From Croceibacterium_A sp035555595 (lineage in GTDB: Bacteria; Pseudomonadota; Alphaproteobacteria; Sphingomonadales; Sphingomonadaceae), in NCBI GenBank assembly GCA_035555595.1, contig DATMGK010000099.1, positions 35,532-99,531 of the forward strand: a stretch of DNA of 64,000 bases, written 5' to 3'. This document shows positions 47,780 to 59,655 of the stretch, in pieces. Position numbers and translations under genes: made by a program. A model generated the notes under the pieces. It was not told the origin of the DNA. It saw nothing but the letters and a program-made list of their open reading frames with translations, and made no database searches. The first letter of the stretch is position 1. Each line of letters opens with the position of its first letter.

Positions 47780-49294
47780 TTAGAGGCAGGCTTCCAGATA
47801 AGCCTGATCGAAACCGAACTGCCGCGCCTTCTCCAGCGTATAGGGACGCAAGCCGGAAGACCGGAACTCGCCGATGATCTTCCCGTCATCGCTCTCGTCC
47901 AGATATTCGAAGTTGAACAGTTCCTGGGTGACGATCACGTCGCCTTCCATGCCGATCACTTCGGTGACGTTAGTCGTGCGGCGCGAACCGTCGCGCAGGC
48001 GCTTCACCTGTACGATCAGGTCCACCGACTCCGCGATCTGACGGCTAATGGCTTCCTTCGGGATCTTGATGTCGCCCATCAGGATCATGTTTTCCATACG
48101 GCCCAGGCATTCACGCGGGCTGTTGGCGTGCAGCGTACACATCGACCCGTCGTGGCCGGTGTTCATGGCCGCGAGAAGGTCGAAACATTCCGCGCCACGG
48201 ATTTCGCCCAGGATGATCCGGTCAGGCCGCATACGCAGGGCGTTCTTCACCAGATCGCCGATGGTGATAGCACCCTGGCCTTCAAGGTTCGGCGGGCGGG
48301 TTTCCAGCGGCAACCAGTGCGGCTGTTGCAGGCGCAGTTCGGCCGCGTCCTCGATGGTCAGCACGCGTTCGCCCGGATCGATCATCTTCGACAGGGCATT
48401 GAGCATGGTCGTCTTGCCGGAGCCGGTGCCGCCGGAAATAACCACGTTCATCCGGCAGGCGCCGGCGATTTTCAGCGCGGTCGCCATCTTGTCGCTCATC
48501 GACCCGAAGTCGCGCAGCATATCGATGGTGATCGGCTTTTCGGAAAACTTACGAATGGAAATCGCGGTGCCGCGCAGCGACAGCGGCGGAACGATCACGT
48601 TGACGCGGCTGCCGTCCTTCAGGCGGGCGTCGGCCAGCGGTGTGGTCTGATCGACCCGGCGGCCGACCTGGTTTACGATGCGCTGGGCGATCTGGAACAG
48701 ATGCGATTCATCGCGGAACTGGATCGGGGCGAGCTGCAGCTTGCCCTTCTTTTCGATGTAGGTCTGGTTCGGCCCATTGACCATGATGTCAGACACATCC
48801 GGGTCGCCCAGCAGTTCTTCCAGAGGACCGAAGCCGAGCAACTCGTCGATCAGCACCTTTTCCAGCGCAAACTGCTCGCGGCGGTTGAGGGTGACCTTCA
48901 GCTCGGTCAGCACCTCCATGATGATCGGGCGGAATTCCTCGCTCAGCTCTTCCTTGCTCAGCGTGGCTGCCGCTTCAGGATCGACGCGTTCCAGCAGGCG
49001 CGGCAGCACCTGCTCCTTGATCTTGTGAACGGAGGCTTCGAAGCCGCCGATCTCAGAAGTCGCCTCGGCGGTCGCACTTGCCCGATCCGCCAGACGCGCC
49101 ATAGCGTCGCCGCGCCCGTTGACAGGCCCATCGGATCCGCCCTGCGGTAAAGGCGGGAACTGCTCCCCGCCATTGACGGCCGCCGGTTCGCGCGGCGCGG
49201 ATGAGGGGGCCTTCATCGGCTTCGCGACGCCGAAGGTCGGCCGCGCACCGGCGCTCATCCCGCCGATTCCGTTTTTGCGTCCGAAAGCGCTCAT
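47780..49294 (-). CDS. cpaF: CpaF/TadA-type secretion ATPase (Flp pilus assembly)
   Basis: This 504-residue hexameric ATPase powers Tad/Flp pilus extension and probably retraction. The first 75 residues are disordered and Pro/Gly-rich; then the N-terminal domain (VLPRLLERVDPEAAATLSKEELSEEFRPI), and the VirB11-type core with Walker A VVISGGTGSGKTTMLNALS, Asp box DPGERVLTIEDAAELRLQQPHWLPLETRP, Walker B ALRMRPDRIILGEIRGAECFD, and His box NTGHDGSMCTLHANSPRECLGRMENM. These are typical CpaF features. Other tad/cpa genes are not in the window, so the gene is either the end of the cluster or separate. Confidence 0.94.
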   Translation of the reverse strand: MSAFGRKNGIGGMSAGARPTFGVAKPMKAPSSAPREPAAVNGGEQFPPLPQGGSDGPVNGRGDAMARLADRASATAEATSEIGGFEASVHKIKEQVLPRLLERVDPEAAATLSKEELSEEFRPIIMEVLTELKVTLNRREQFALEKVLIDELLGFGPLEELLGDPDVSDIMVNGPNQTYIEKKGKLQLAPIQFRDESHLFQIAQRIVNQVGRRVDQTTPLADARLKDGSRVNVIVPPLSLRGTAISIRKFSEKPITIDMLRDFGSMSDKMATALKIAGACRMNVVISGGTGSGKTTMLNALSKMIDPGERVLTIEDAAELRLQQPHWLPLETRPPNLEGQGAITIGDLVKNALRMRPDRIILGEIRGAECFDLLAAMNTGHDGSMCTLHANSPRECLGRMENMILMGDIKIPKEAISRQIAESVDLIVQVKRLRDGSRRTTNVTEVIGMEGDVIVTQELFNFEYLDESDDGKIIGEFRSSGLRPYTLEKARQFGFDQAYLEACL

Positions 49295-49483
49295 CGTGCA
49301 TCCTTGCTCTGCATGCCGCGAACAAGATCTGGCCTTGCCCGCTTAACCGAGATGCCGTGACTACAGGGGAAGCGTTGACGCTTTCCTAACCACGGTGCGG
49401 GAGATGACGGCAGGAGCGTGCTCTCGCTTAAATCGCAATTAACCAAGCGGGGGTATGCAGCTGGGATGTCAGGGGCAGCATCG

Positions 49484-50800
49484 ATGCAACCGGTGAAACT
49501 GGAAGAGGTGCCGCGCTGGAAGGGGCTGAGTGCCTTCGCCTGCGACAACTGGCTGTTCCTTGTCGCCCTCCACCCATTGATAAGAGTGCTGATTCTGGCG
49601 CCTCCTTCCGAGGTAATGCCGGGATTGCAAACCGCCGAAGGCTTCCTGTGGTTTTCCTTCTGGGTGGTGGAGGCGCTGGTCATCGTCACGGCCATTGGCG
49701 CCGGATTCCGCATAGTTCCCGCCTTCCGGGGGCTTCCCATGCCAGTGCAGCTGATGGCGTGGATCTGGCTGGCAGCGGTGGGAATCGCCACGCTGAATGC
49801 GACATATTTCCCGCCTACCATACGCAGTGCTTCGACTTGGGTCCTGCACGCCATATTCGCCCTGGCGCTATGGCATCTGGCCACTCGCGACCGCTTGCAG
49901 TTTGGGCGCGCTTTCGATCGTTTCGTGCTAACCTTGGGATGGGCATCGGCGGCCGCCGGAATGGTGTCGGTTGCGGTTATCTATTCGATCGGGTTGTCGA
50001 GTGATTACCCTTTTGGGAACGATGTACCCGGTTTCTCCAACCTCCGGCACAGCGGCTATATCTTCGCGCCTGCCATCGCGCTCTGTGTTGGGCGCCTTGC
50101 CTTTTCTCCCGACAGGGTGGGGGAAGTGGTGCTTATCCTCGTCCTCAACATCGCGTTGTGCCTGTGGTTCGGTTCGCGAGGTCCGTTCTTTGGCTTGATC
50201 TGCGGGCTTGCCGTTGGCGTTTTGCTTTTTCGGGAATTTCGCAGTTCGGCGTTCTGGAAACACTTCTCCGTCGCCGCCGTAACGGGCGCAGCGTTATCCA
50301 TAGCTGTCCCTTGTCCAGATCACCCATACTACAACGTACTCCGCCGGTTCCTTAGTGTTTCGACAGATGCCAGTCAGTTAACCAGCGGCCGAACGGAATT
50401 ATGGTACGATGCCATCCGTTTGATCATTGAGCGGCCGCTGTTCGGTTATGGCGGTGAACAATTTCAGTATGTTAGCCCTGTGGCGGCCAACACTTATCGG
50501 CACCCTCATGATTTCATCCTTCAGGCGATATTCGACTGGGGTATGATCGGGGGTGGGGCCTTTCTGCTGATGTTGGGTGTGGGAATGATTGCCGCATCGA
50601 AGGTGCGGCGAGGCATTTGTCCCATCGCAAAAATGGCCTTTTTCGGTGCCCTCAGCATGCTCGGCTATGCCGCGTTGGATGGAATTCTCTTCTATCCGCC
50701 GACGATCGGCATCACGTTCATCCTGATTGCTACTGCAATAGCGCTCTCCAGCGGTGGCGATCCCGCCACCGCCACGGGCCAGCGTGCCACGGCATTGTGA
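49484..50800 (+). CDS. O-antigen ligase/polymerase-like membrane protein
   Basis: This roughly 438-residue protein has about 11 hydrophobic segments with a periplasmic loop containing IIERPLFGYGGEQFQYVSPV then ANTYRHPHDFILQAIFDWGMIGGG. It matches the Wzy_C domain of O-antigen ligases (WaaL) and some polymerases, with the RHPHDFILQ histidine motif. Such proteins join glycan chains to lipid A core, lipid carrier or proteins. AGGGG eight bases before the ATG at 49484 is the best ribosome site; an in-frame GTG at 49418 and an ATG at 49466 are alternatives. It heads a small surface-glycan neighbourhood up to 54775. Confidence 0.78.
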   Translation: MQPVKLEEVPRWKGLSAFACDNWLFLVALHPLIRVLILAPPSEVMPGLQTAEGFLWFSFWVVEALVIVTAIGAGFRIVPAFRGLPMPVQLMAWIWLAAVGIATLNATYFPPTIRSASTWVLHAIFALALWHLATRDRLQFGRAFDRFVLTLGWASAAAGMVSVAVIYSIGLSSDYPFGNDVPGFSNLRHSGYIFAPAIALCVGRLAFSPDRVGEVVLILVLNIALCLWFGSRGPFFGLICGLAVGVLLFREFRSSAFWKHFSVAAVTGAALSIAVPCPDHPYYNVLRRFLSVSTDASQLTSGRTELWYDAIRLIIERPLFGYGGEQFQYVSPVAANTYRHPHDFILQAIFDWGMIGGGAFLLMLGVGMIAASKVRRGICPIAKMAFFGALSMLGYAALDGILFYPPTIGITFILIATAIALSSGGDPATATGQRATAL

Positions 50801-50852
50801 GAACAACGCAATCTCCCTACGGAAGCGATCCAATTCCGTAGTAAGGTATTCC

Positions 50853-51749
50853 ATGCATCAATCCGACCGCGCCGGCCTGCTCTATGCGCTTGGCGGATTC
50901 TGCACCCTTTCGATCAACGACGCGATTGTGAAGGCTATGGTTGGTGAGTGGCCCGCGCCTGCCATGGCGGCCACGCGTTATGTCGCCGGGTCTCTGTTAC
51001 TGGCGCTGTTGATCGTCAGGCATGAAGGCTGGCCCGCGTTGCGTCTGCCCCGCGATCCGCTGCAATGGGTGCGGGGGGTGGCGATCAGCATTTCGGCGAT
51101 GGGCATGTTCCTGGCCGTCTGGACCATGCCCCTGGCTGAAGCGACGACGATTGCTTTCACTCAACCGATGATAACTGCGCTGTTGGCCGTGGTCCTGTTG
51201 GGGGAGCGGTCCCGCGCTGCGACATGGATCGCCACGGTCATTGCTTTCGTCGGCGTGTTTCTGGTTCTGAGGCCGAATTTCTCGACTGCGGGCTGGGGTG
51301 TGCTTTTCCCGTTGATGGGGGCGACTGGCATGGCAGTCACGATAATCGCCAACCGCAAGGTAACCGGCCGGGCCAGTGTGCTGGCCATGCAGTATTACAT
51401 GTCCATCACGGCGATGCTGTTCCTAATCGTGGCGACGGGGGCGGCGCACCTTAGCGGCATTCCATCGTTCCAGATGCACTGGCCCAGCTGGAGCGTGCTG
51501 GCCCGTTGCGTGTTCATCGGCCTTACCGCCACGCTCGCTCAGTGGCTGATATTCATGGGGACAGTGAAAGCGGGTGCGGGGACGGTGGCGCCGATGACCT
51601 ATGGCCAGTTGCTGATGGCCATTGCGCTGGGCGGGATATTCTTCGGTGACTGGCCCGATGCGATGGCGCTCGTTGGTGCCGCTATCATCGTTGGCGCCGG
51701 GCTTTTTCTATGGTGGAGCGGCCGCGCTCAATCCCCGGCGAAGGCTTAA
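50853..51749 (+). CDS. EamA-family (DMT superfamily) transporter
   Basis: This 298-residue membrane protein with ten helices in two EamA units starts at the ATG at 50853 (MHQSDRAGLLYALGGFCTLSINDAIVKA). PLAEATTIAFTQPMITALLAVVLLGER and GFLVLRPNF-like segments match the family. It resembles the transporter at 46549 in the EATT(I/M)xFTxP stretch. The substrate is unknown; in this neighbourhood it might move a sugar nucleotide or lipid precursor, but that is inference. Confidence 0.88.
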   Translation: MHQSDRAGLLYALGGFCTLSINDAIVKAMVGEWPAPAMAATRYVAGSLLLALLIVRHEGWPALRLPRDPLQWVRGVAISISAMGMFLAVWTMPLAEATTIAFTQPMITALLAVVLLGERSRAATWIATVIAFVGVFLVLRPNFSTAGWGVLFPLMGATGMAVTIIANRKVTGRASVLAMQYYMSITAMLFLIVATGAAHLSGIPSFQMHWPSWSVLARCVFIGLTATLAQWLIFMGTVKAGAGTVAPMTYGQLLMAIALGGIFFGDWPDAMALVGAAIIVGAGLFLWWSGRAQSPAKA

Positions 51750-53251
51750 CGCGCTGGGGCCACTTGCGAGATGTCGCGTCGGACCCATGCCGTAATGGCG
51801 CGATCATACTGGCTGATCGTGATGAGTGGCCGATAATCGGCATTTGTGGCATTCTTAACGAGAGCAAGGCATTCCTTGCATTGAGGAGTAACCGGAACGC
51901 TGGCGGTAACGATCACCCCCGGACGGGTTGAAAGAATTCTGCGAACTTCCGCGCCTTGGGAAACACCCAGTGCGTTGCGTTCCAAGGCATTATTGAGGTG
52001 ATCGGGATAGATGAACCGGGTCGGCAGACAGCTGTTTGTCGTGCGATAAAGCACTGTTGGCCCGTCGAACACATAGAGGCAATTCTCGTTCCGCCCCACA
52101 AACGGGCTCACCGCGGCGGAAAGTCGCTGCTCGGCCAGTCGTTCGCTTTTCGCATGCTCGTATCGTTCGGCTGGATTGACGATCCAAAGCAGGCTCAGCA
52201 CCAGCAGCGCGGCCGGTATCCATTTTGCCGGTGAGTGGCGATCGATGAGTGGCAACGCGACGAGGACGGCAGGCGCGGCGAGCGCGCCGTAATAGTACAG
52301 GTAAGTCGTCGACGGCAGGATCACCGATGCAAAAGCCGCCAGCGCCCAGCCGCCAAAAAACGCTGACAATCGCCAGTCGCGCGGCGGGTTTAGCCGAAGA
52401 GATGCATAGGCGCCGGCAAAGATAAGAACGGCGATTGGCAACGCCCCACTTATATGGCCCGGCCAAAATCGGCCAAACTCGCTGGGCTCACGGCTGAAGA
52501 AGCTGACGAAATTGGCGAACCAGAATGCGGGGAACTCTCCTTGGGCCGCGAACCATCCGGCGATGAGTGCGGTCGGCAACAGCCCCAGAATGGCGAACGC
52601 GAGACTAAGGCCGGCCAGTTCAATGAAGCTTCCGCCTGCTCGCCAGCGGCCCCATAAAGCGTAGGCTCCAAAGAACGCGCATTGCGGCAGCACGGTATAT
52701 TTCACCTGCAACGCAAGCCCACCCACCAGCATCGCCAGAAGCGCGCGCTCTACGGCATCGTTGCGGCGCCAATCGATTACCAGCCACGCCATCAGCAACA
52801 TCAGCGGCGTGTGGAACACCTCCGTCTGGCCGGAATCGCCTCCATACGCAGCCAGCAGCAGCAGATAGAGCACACCTGCTACGGTTGCTGAAAAGCGATC
52901 CACCAAGCTTAGGGAAATCGAGCGGACCAACCATGAACCGCCAAGCGCGAAAAGAAAGGCGACGATCTGATAGGCTATCGCTTCGGGACCGAACGCTGCA
53001 TGTGCGGCTGTGAAAATAAGGAATAGGCCAAAAGGCTTGCGATCCCACAGATCAACATAAGGCAGGTCGCCTTGCGTTATCCGCCAGCCAACGAAAGAAT
53101 AAATCTGCTCATCGAACCCTGCTACTGGATCGCCGAACCAAACGGCTCGCGTAATCAGGGCGGTCAGCAAGAGTGCCGCAAGCGCCCCTAAATCACTGGC
53201 TGCCTGCTTGACCTCGTAGCTCCTGCTAGGGTGCGCAGTCGTGACTATCAA
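51746..53251 (-). CDS. GT-C glycosyltransferase (ArnT/PMT-like) membrane protein
   Basis: This 501-residue protein has about 10-11 membrane helices and the GT39/ArnT-type first periplasmic loop VWFGDPVAGFDEQIYSFVGWRITQGDLPYVDLWDRKPFGLFLIFTAAH, with the D-E pair that binds the polyprenyl-phosphate sugar. GT-C enzymes move sugars such as mannose or 4-amino-arabinose from polyprenyl-phosphate to proteins or lipids in the periplasm. The C-terminal segment is soluble (NSCLPTRFIYPDHLNNALERNALGVSQGAEVRRIL). It is convergent with the EamA gene by a 4-nt overlap. The acceptor is unknown. Confidence 0.8.
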   Translation of the reverse strand: MIVTTAHPSRSYEVKQAASDLGALAALLLTALITRAVWFGDPVAGFDEQIYSFVGWRITQGDLPYVDLWDRKPFGLFLIFTAAHAAFGPEAIAYQIVAFLFALGGSWLVRSISLSLVDRFSATVAGVLYLLLLAAYGGDSGQTEVFHTPLMLLMAWLVIDWRRNDAVERALLAMLVGGLALQVKYTVLPQCAFFGAYALWGRWRAGGSFIELAGLSLAFAILGLLPTALIAGWFAAQGEFPAFWFANFVSFFSREPSEFGRFWPGHISGALPIAVLIFAGAYASLRLNPPRDWRLSAFFGGWALAAFASVILPSTTYLYYYGALAAPAVLVALPLIDRHSPAKWIPAALLVLSLLWIVNPAERYEHAKSERLAEQRLSAAVSPFVGRNENCLYVFDGPTVLYRTTNSCLPTRFIYPDHLNNALERNALGVSQGAEVRRILSTRPGVIVTASVPVTPQCKECLALVKNATNADYRPLITISQYDRAITAWVRRDISQVAPAR

Positions 53252-53413
53252 ACGGGAATTCCTCGCCAGCGTGCAGTCGCGGCACCTTGACTGAGTATGG
53301 TAAATAAATCGCTAGGACTGGGGTGGATAGGGAGAACTGAACCAGATTCTGCCATCAGGCTTCACCGGGGTTTAACCATATTCGAATAGCTCTCGGCAGA
53401 GCGAGAGACGGGT

Positions 53414-54775
53414 ATGGTCGGTTTGACAGCAACGAGATCAGCAATCCCGGCTTCGTGGATATTCTATTGGCTGGTTCTTCCCAACCTCCTGATCTTTGCG
53501 ATGTGGCCGATTGGCGGGCCCCCGATGCAGCCTGTCCTGCTGATTTCAGGGCTTTTGGCGCTCGTCATTTCTGCGTTCTGTTCGGGGATTTGGCAAAGAC
53601 TACTTCTAGCGGTCATGATAGCCGTGACTACCCTCTGGTATGTTTGCATGATGTTCAACATCAGCCCGTTGAACATGTCAGTGGTGCCGGCATTTCTTCG
53701 CGAAGTGCGGCCGTGGAAATCCCCCGGTTATCTTATTGGCGGGGCCATAGTCCTGGCAGCGGCCATTCTTGTGCTGATCAAGGCGCCGCTCGCGCCCAAG
53801 CCCAGGTCGCTGCGGTCCTTGGCGGTGGTGCTGGTGGTTATCATCGGCATCGCGCAACTTGACCAGGCGATCGCGAATTCGACCAGTTCATCCTACAATG
53901 CCCGTCCGGAAAGCGGCGACCCTTTTTTCTCCGCAACGCAGCGCGCCGGGCTGGTGGCGCCACCGCAATCCGCTCGGCACGTTATCATCGTACTGGTGGA
54001 AGGGCTGGGGATGCCAGTCGGGTCGGAGGAGAAGGCGATCTTCGACGCCGACTGGGATCGTCCCAACTGGCGCGAACGCTATGACGTCAGCCACGGCCAT
54101 GTCCCCTATTATGGCTCCACCACCAATGGCGAGTTGCGCGAGTTGTGCGGCGTGTGGGGAGAATATTTCCGGTTTGATTTCGACAAGGCCGATTGCCTTC
54201 CGAAGGCCTATCGCGCGGCAGGTTACGAAACCTCCGCAATACACGCATTCGACAGCAGCTTTTTCGATCGTACGGCCTGGTATCCGCTGCTTGGATTTCA
54301 GCGGATGGAGTTCAAGCACGATCTTCTTTCGGAAGGTGTGCCTCTGTGCGGGGGGCTGTTTCCCGGCGCGTGCGACCGGGATATTCCAGCCTTGCTGGCA
54401 TCGCGCCTGAAGCAGGCGTCAAAGCCGCAGCTCGTATACTGGCTCACCCTGAACACTCACCTACCGGTGATTGCCGATCCGCAACTTGGCACAGAACGTT
54501 GCGAGCTGGGCGACCAGAAGTGGCGGCAGGATATGCCGCAGTTGTGCCGCATGTTCCTGCTGCACCATCAACTCGCCAATGCGATCGATGCCATGATGAT
54601 GGATCCGGATTTGCCCGCGGTCGATATGCTGATCGTGGGCGATCACATTCCGCCATTCTCCGATCGCGACTATCGCAGCCGGTTCAGCCCGACCGATGTG
54701 CCGTGGATATTTCTGCGCGCCAGAAACGACACGGGCCGAACCGTGGGAAACGGTCCGGCCCGCATAGGGACGTAA
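53414..54775 (+). CDS. Membrane-anchored alkaline-phosphatase-superfamily transferase (sulfatase/LtaS-like)
   Basis: This 453-residue protein has four or five N-terminal helices (WIFYWLVLPNLLIFAMWPIGG, LLISGLLALVISAFCSGIW, LLLAVMIAVTTLWYVCMM, LIGGAIVLAAAILVLI) and a periplasmic catalytic domain. Sites include IIVLVEGLGMPVG (first metal E/D), GSTTNGELRELCG (T/S nucleophile), YWLTLNTHLPV and MLIVGDHIPPFSDRDYRSRF. It resembles phosphoethanolamine or phosphoglycerol transferases such as EptA, OpgB and LtaS, which decorate lipids or glycans. Its C-terminal end overlaps a hairpin near the ATP operon. It is divergent from the GT-C gene with 162 bp between. Confidence 0.78.
   Translation: MVGLTATRSAIPASWIFYWLVLPNLLIFAMWPIGGPPMQPVLLISGLLALVISAFCSGIWQRLLLAVMIAVTTLWYVCMMFNISPLNMSVVPAFLREVRPWKSPGYLIGGAIVLAAAILVLIKAPLAPKPRSLRSLAVVLVVIIGIAQLDQAIANSTSSSYNARPESGDPFFSATQRAGLVAPPQSARHVIIVLVEGLGMPVGSEEKAIFDADWDRPNWRERYDVSHGHVPYYGSTTNGELRELCGVWGEYFRFDFDKADCLPKAYRAAGYETSAIHAFDSSFFDRTAWYPLLGFQRMEFKHDLLSEGVPLCGGLFPGACDRDIPALLASRLKQASKPQLVYWLTLNTHLPVIADPQLGTERCELGDQKWRQDMPQLCRMFLLHHQLANAIDAMMMDPDLPAVDMLIVGDHIPPFSDRDYRSRFSPTDVPWIFLRARNDTGRTVGNGPARIGT
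54732..54762 (-). terminator. Hairpin downstream of atpC
   Basis: A 13-bp stem with one mismatch (CGGGCCGAACCGT with ACGGTCCGGCCCG, 5-nt loop) lies 30 bp past the atpC stop. On the minus strand GTGTCGTTTCTGG follows, only weakly T-rich. It is inside the last codons of the sulfatase-like gene, but fits best as the atp operon terminator. Confidence 0.5.
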
Positions 54776-54793
54776 ACTCTGCCCGGATGGGCC

Positions 54794-55051
54794 CTAGTCC
54801 TCGACGTGTTCCGCCAGAACGGTGAGGCCGCTGGCGTTCACTTCGGCAAAGCCTCCGCGTACTTCGATGCTTTCGGGCGCAGCGCTTTCGGTGCGATAGA
54901 TCTGCACCGCGCCATCGCGCACCGTGGACATGAACGGCGCGTGGCCTTCCAGCACGCCGAACTCGCCCTCGGTGCCGGGGACGACCACCATGTAAACGTC
55001 CTCGGACCGCACAAGGCGGGCCGGGGTGACGAGTTCGAAGTGCAGAGCCAT
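54794..55051 (-). CDS. atpC: ATP synthase F1 epsilon subunit, short form
   Basis: The epsilon subunit links gamma to the c-ring. The 85 residues (MALHFELVTPARLVRSEDVYM, then VVPGTEGEFGVLEGHAPFM and VRGGFAEVNASGLTVLAEHVED) form only the N-terminal beta-sandwich. The C-terminal helical hairpin that inhibits the E. coli enzyme (139 residues) is absent. Alphaproteobacteria rely on a separate zeta subunit for inhibition; its gene is not in the window. It ends atpHAGDC, 4 nt after atpD. Confidence 0.95.
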   Translation of the reverse strand: MALHFELVTPARLVRSEDVYMVVVPGTEGEFGVLEGHAPFMSTVRDGAVQIYRTESAAPESIEVRGGFAEVNASGLTVLAEHVED

Positions 55052-55055
55052 GGCC

Positions 55056-56525
<1,470 letters not shown>

Positions 56526-56549
56526 TTTCGTTTCCTCGGTTAAACGTGC

Positions 56550-57425
56550 TTAGAGCGCTTCAGCGCCCGCAATGATTTCGATCAGTTCGGTGGTGATCGC
56601 GGCCTGGCGGCTGCGGTTGTACTGGACTGTCAGCTTGTTGATCAGGTCGCCGGCGTTGCGCGTGGCGTTGTCCATCGCGGTCATCGACGCACCCTGTTCG
56701 CTGGCCTGGTTTTCCAGCAGCGCGCCGAACAGCTGCGTCTTGAGATAGCGGGGCAGCAGTTCGGCGAGGATTTCTTCCTCGTCCGGTTCGTATTCCACCG
56801 CCGCGTCGCTCGCCACGACGCTTTCGGCAAGGGCCGGCACCGGGATGATCTGCAGGCAGGTCGGGTCCTGCGTCAGCGCGGATTTGAACCGGCTGAAGAA
56901 CAGGTGCGCCACATCGAACTTACCGGCTTCGAACATTTCCAGCAGTTCGTCGGCGATACGCTCGGCTTCGGCAAAGCCGGGCTCGCGCACATCGGTCGTG
57001 TCGAACATGCGGCCGATGTTGTTGGGCCATGCACGGCGGATCGTCGCGCGACCCTTGCGGCCTACCAGATAGAACTCCACGTCCTTGCCTTGCGCGCGCA
57101 GCTCGGAAGCTTTCGCCAGCGCGCTACGCACGATGTTGGAGTTGAACGCACCCGCCAGCCCCTTGTCGCTGTTGGCGACCACCAGCAGGTGCTTCTGCGC
57201 CTTGCCGGTGCCTGACAGCAGTTTGGGCGAGCCATCGCGGCCGGCAACGTGAGATGCCAGGCTGGCCATGACCGCGCCGAGACGCTGTGCATAGGGGCGG
57301 GCGGCTTCGGCAGCCGCCTGCGCCTTGCGCAGCTTGGCCGCCGCGACCATCTGCTTGGCCTTGGTGATCTTCTGGGTCGATTTGACCGAGTTGATCCGGC
57401 CTTTGAGTTCCTTGAGCGAGGCCAC
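56550..57425 (-). CDS. atpG: ATP synthase F1 gamma subunit
   Basis: This is the 291-residue central rotor shaft. The N-terminal helix ASLKELKGRINSVKSTQKITKAKQMVAAAKLRKAQ and the C-terminal helix GASMTAMDNATRNAGDLINKLTVQYNRSRQAAITTELIEIIAGAEAL form the coiled coil. The middle Rossmann-like domain has NSDKGLAGAFNSNIVRSALAK and FSRFKSALTQDPTCLQIIP. Length is normal. The start ATG 57425 lies 13 nt after the atpA stop. Confidence 0.97.
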   Translation of the reverse strand: MASLKELKGRINSVKSTQKITKAKQMVAAAKLRKAQAAAEAARPYAQRLGAVMASLASHVAGRDGSPKLLSGTGKAQKHLLVVANSDKGLAGAFNSNIVRSALAKASELRAQGKDVEFYLVGRKGRATIRRAWPNNIGRMFDTTDVREPGFAEAERIADELLEMFEAGKFDVAHLFFSRFKSALTQDPTCLQIIPVPALAESVVASDAAVEYEPDEEEILAELLPRYLKTQLFGALLENQASEQGASMTAMDNATRNAGDLINKLTVQYNRSRQAAITTELIEIIAGAEAL

Positions 57426-57438
57426 TGGGCTTCCCTGA

Positions 57439-58968
<1,530 letters not shown>

Positions 58969-58970
58969 TG

Positions 58971-59537
58971 CTAGCCTTTCATCGCCTGCGCGAGAGAGTT
59001 GAGACGGGTGCGGATCGAGCCGTCGATCCGCTTGGAGCCGACGGTGACCACCAGGCCACCGAGAAGTTCGGGATCGACGCGGCTCTTCAGCTTTACAGTG
59101 CGCCCTTCGCGGGCGCGGAGCTTCTGTTCCAGCGTGGCAAGCTGTTCGTCGGTGAGCGGGTGGGCGCTGGCCACTTCCGCATTCACTTCACCGCGCTGAG
59201 CGGCGGCGATCGCGTGGAATGCGCGAATGATCGCCGGCAACTCGCTGGCACGGCGATTCCTGGCAAGCACGCCGAGGAAGTTGCGGGTGAGCGTGGACAG
59301 GCCAAGCAATTCACCCATGCCGGCCAGAACGCGGCCCAGTGCGTCACGGCTTACTTCCGGATTGCGGATCAGCGCGGAAAGCTCAGCCGATTCGCCCAGC
59401 GCCCCGGACAGCTTGTCGAGGTCGGATTCGACCGCGGTCACATTGCCCGCCTTGGCCTCTGCCTCGCTCGCAAGATCGAACAGGGCCGAGGCGTAACGCC
59501 CTGCTAGGCTTGCCTGAATACCGGCGGAAACATCCAC
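58971..59537 (-). CDS. atpH: ATP synthase F1 delta subunit (OSCP)
   Basis: This 188-residue peripheral-stalk protein starts at the GTG at 59537 (MDVSAGIQASLAGRYASALFDLASE), preceded by GAGGA with a spacing of about eight nt. The delta signature is YA-x-ALF and, near the end, LKSRVDPELLGGLVVTVGSKRIDGSIRTRLN. An ATG 23 codons upstream would add unrelated residues. It heads atpHAGDC; the F0 genes atpB, atpE and atpF are absent here, as usual for the split alphaproteobacterial arrangement. Confidence 0.96.
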   Translation of the reverse strand: MDVSAGIQASLAGRYASALFDLASEAEAKAGNVTAVESDLDKLSGALGESAELSALIRNPEVSRDALGRVLAGMGELLGLSTLTRNFLGVLARNRRASELPAIIRAFHAIAAAQRGEVNAEVASAHPLTDEQLATLEQKLRAREGRTVKLKSRVDPELLGGLVVTVGSKRIDGSIRTRLNSLAQAMKG

Positions 59538-59584
59538 GCGTGAAAGTCCTCTTGGGTCCGATGAAACGGAATTTTGCGCCTGCC

Positions 59585-59608
59585 AAAAAGGGCGCCGCAA
59601 GGGCACCC
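59585..59608 (-). terminator. Hairpin plus T-run between peptide transporter and atpH
   Basis: On the minus strand GGGTGCC pairs with GGCGCCC (one G-U, 5-nt loop), followed by TTTTTGG. It lies about 48 nt past the transporter stop and 48 nt before the atpH start. It is likely the transporter's terminator; since the atp promoter has little space, it might also work as an attenuator. Confidence 0.7.
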
Positions 59609-59655
59609 CGGCTTAAGCTGGCGCGCGCCTAGCATCGGGCACGCCGCTATGCAAC

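Noticed and set aside
47633..49150. 505-codon plus-strand open frame over cpaF
   Set aside because: It is antisense to CpaF, which has Walker A, B and His boxes; no motif is visible in this frame.
49350..49400. CtrA-like box TTAG-N7-TCAA upstream of cpaF
   Set aside because: It has two mismatches to the consensus and no second site; too weak to report.
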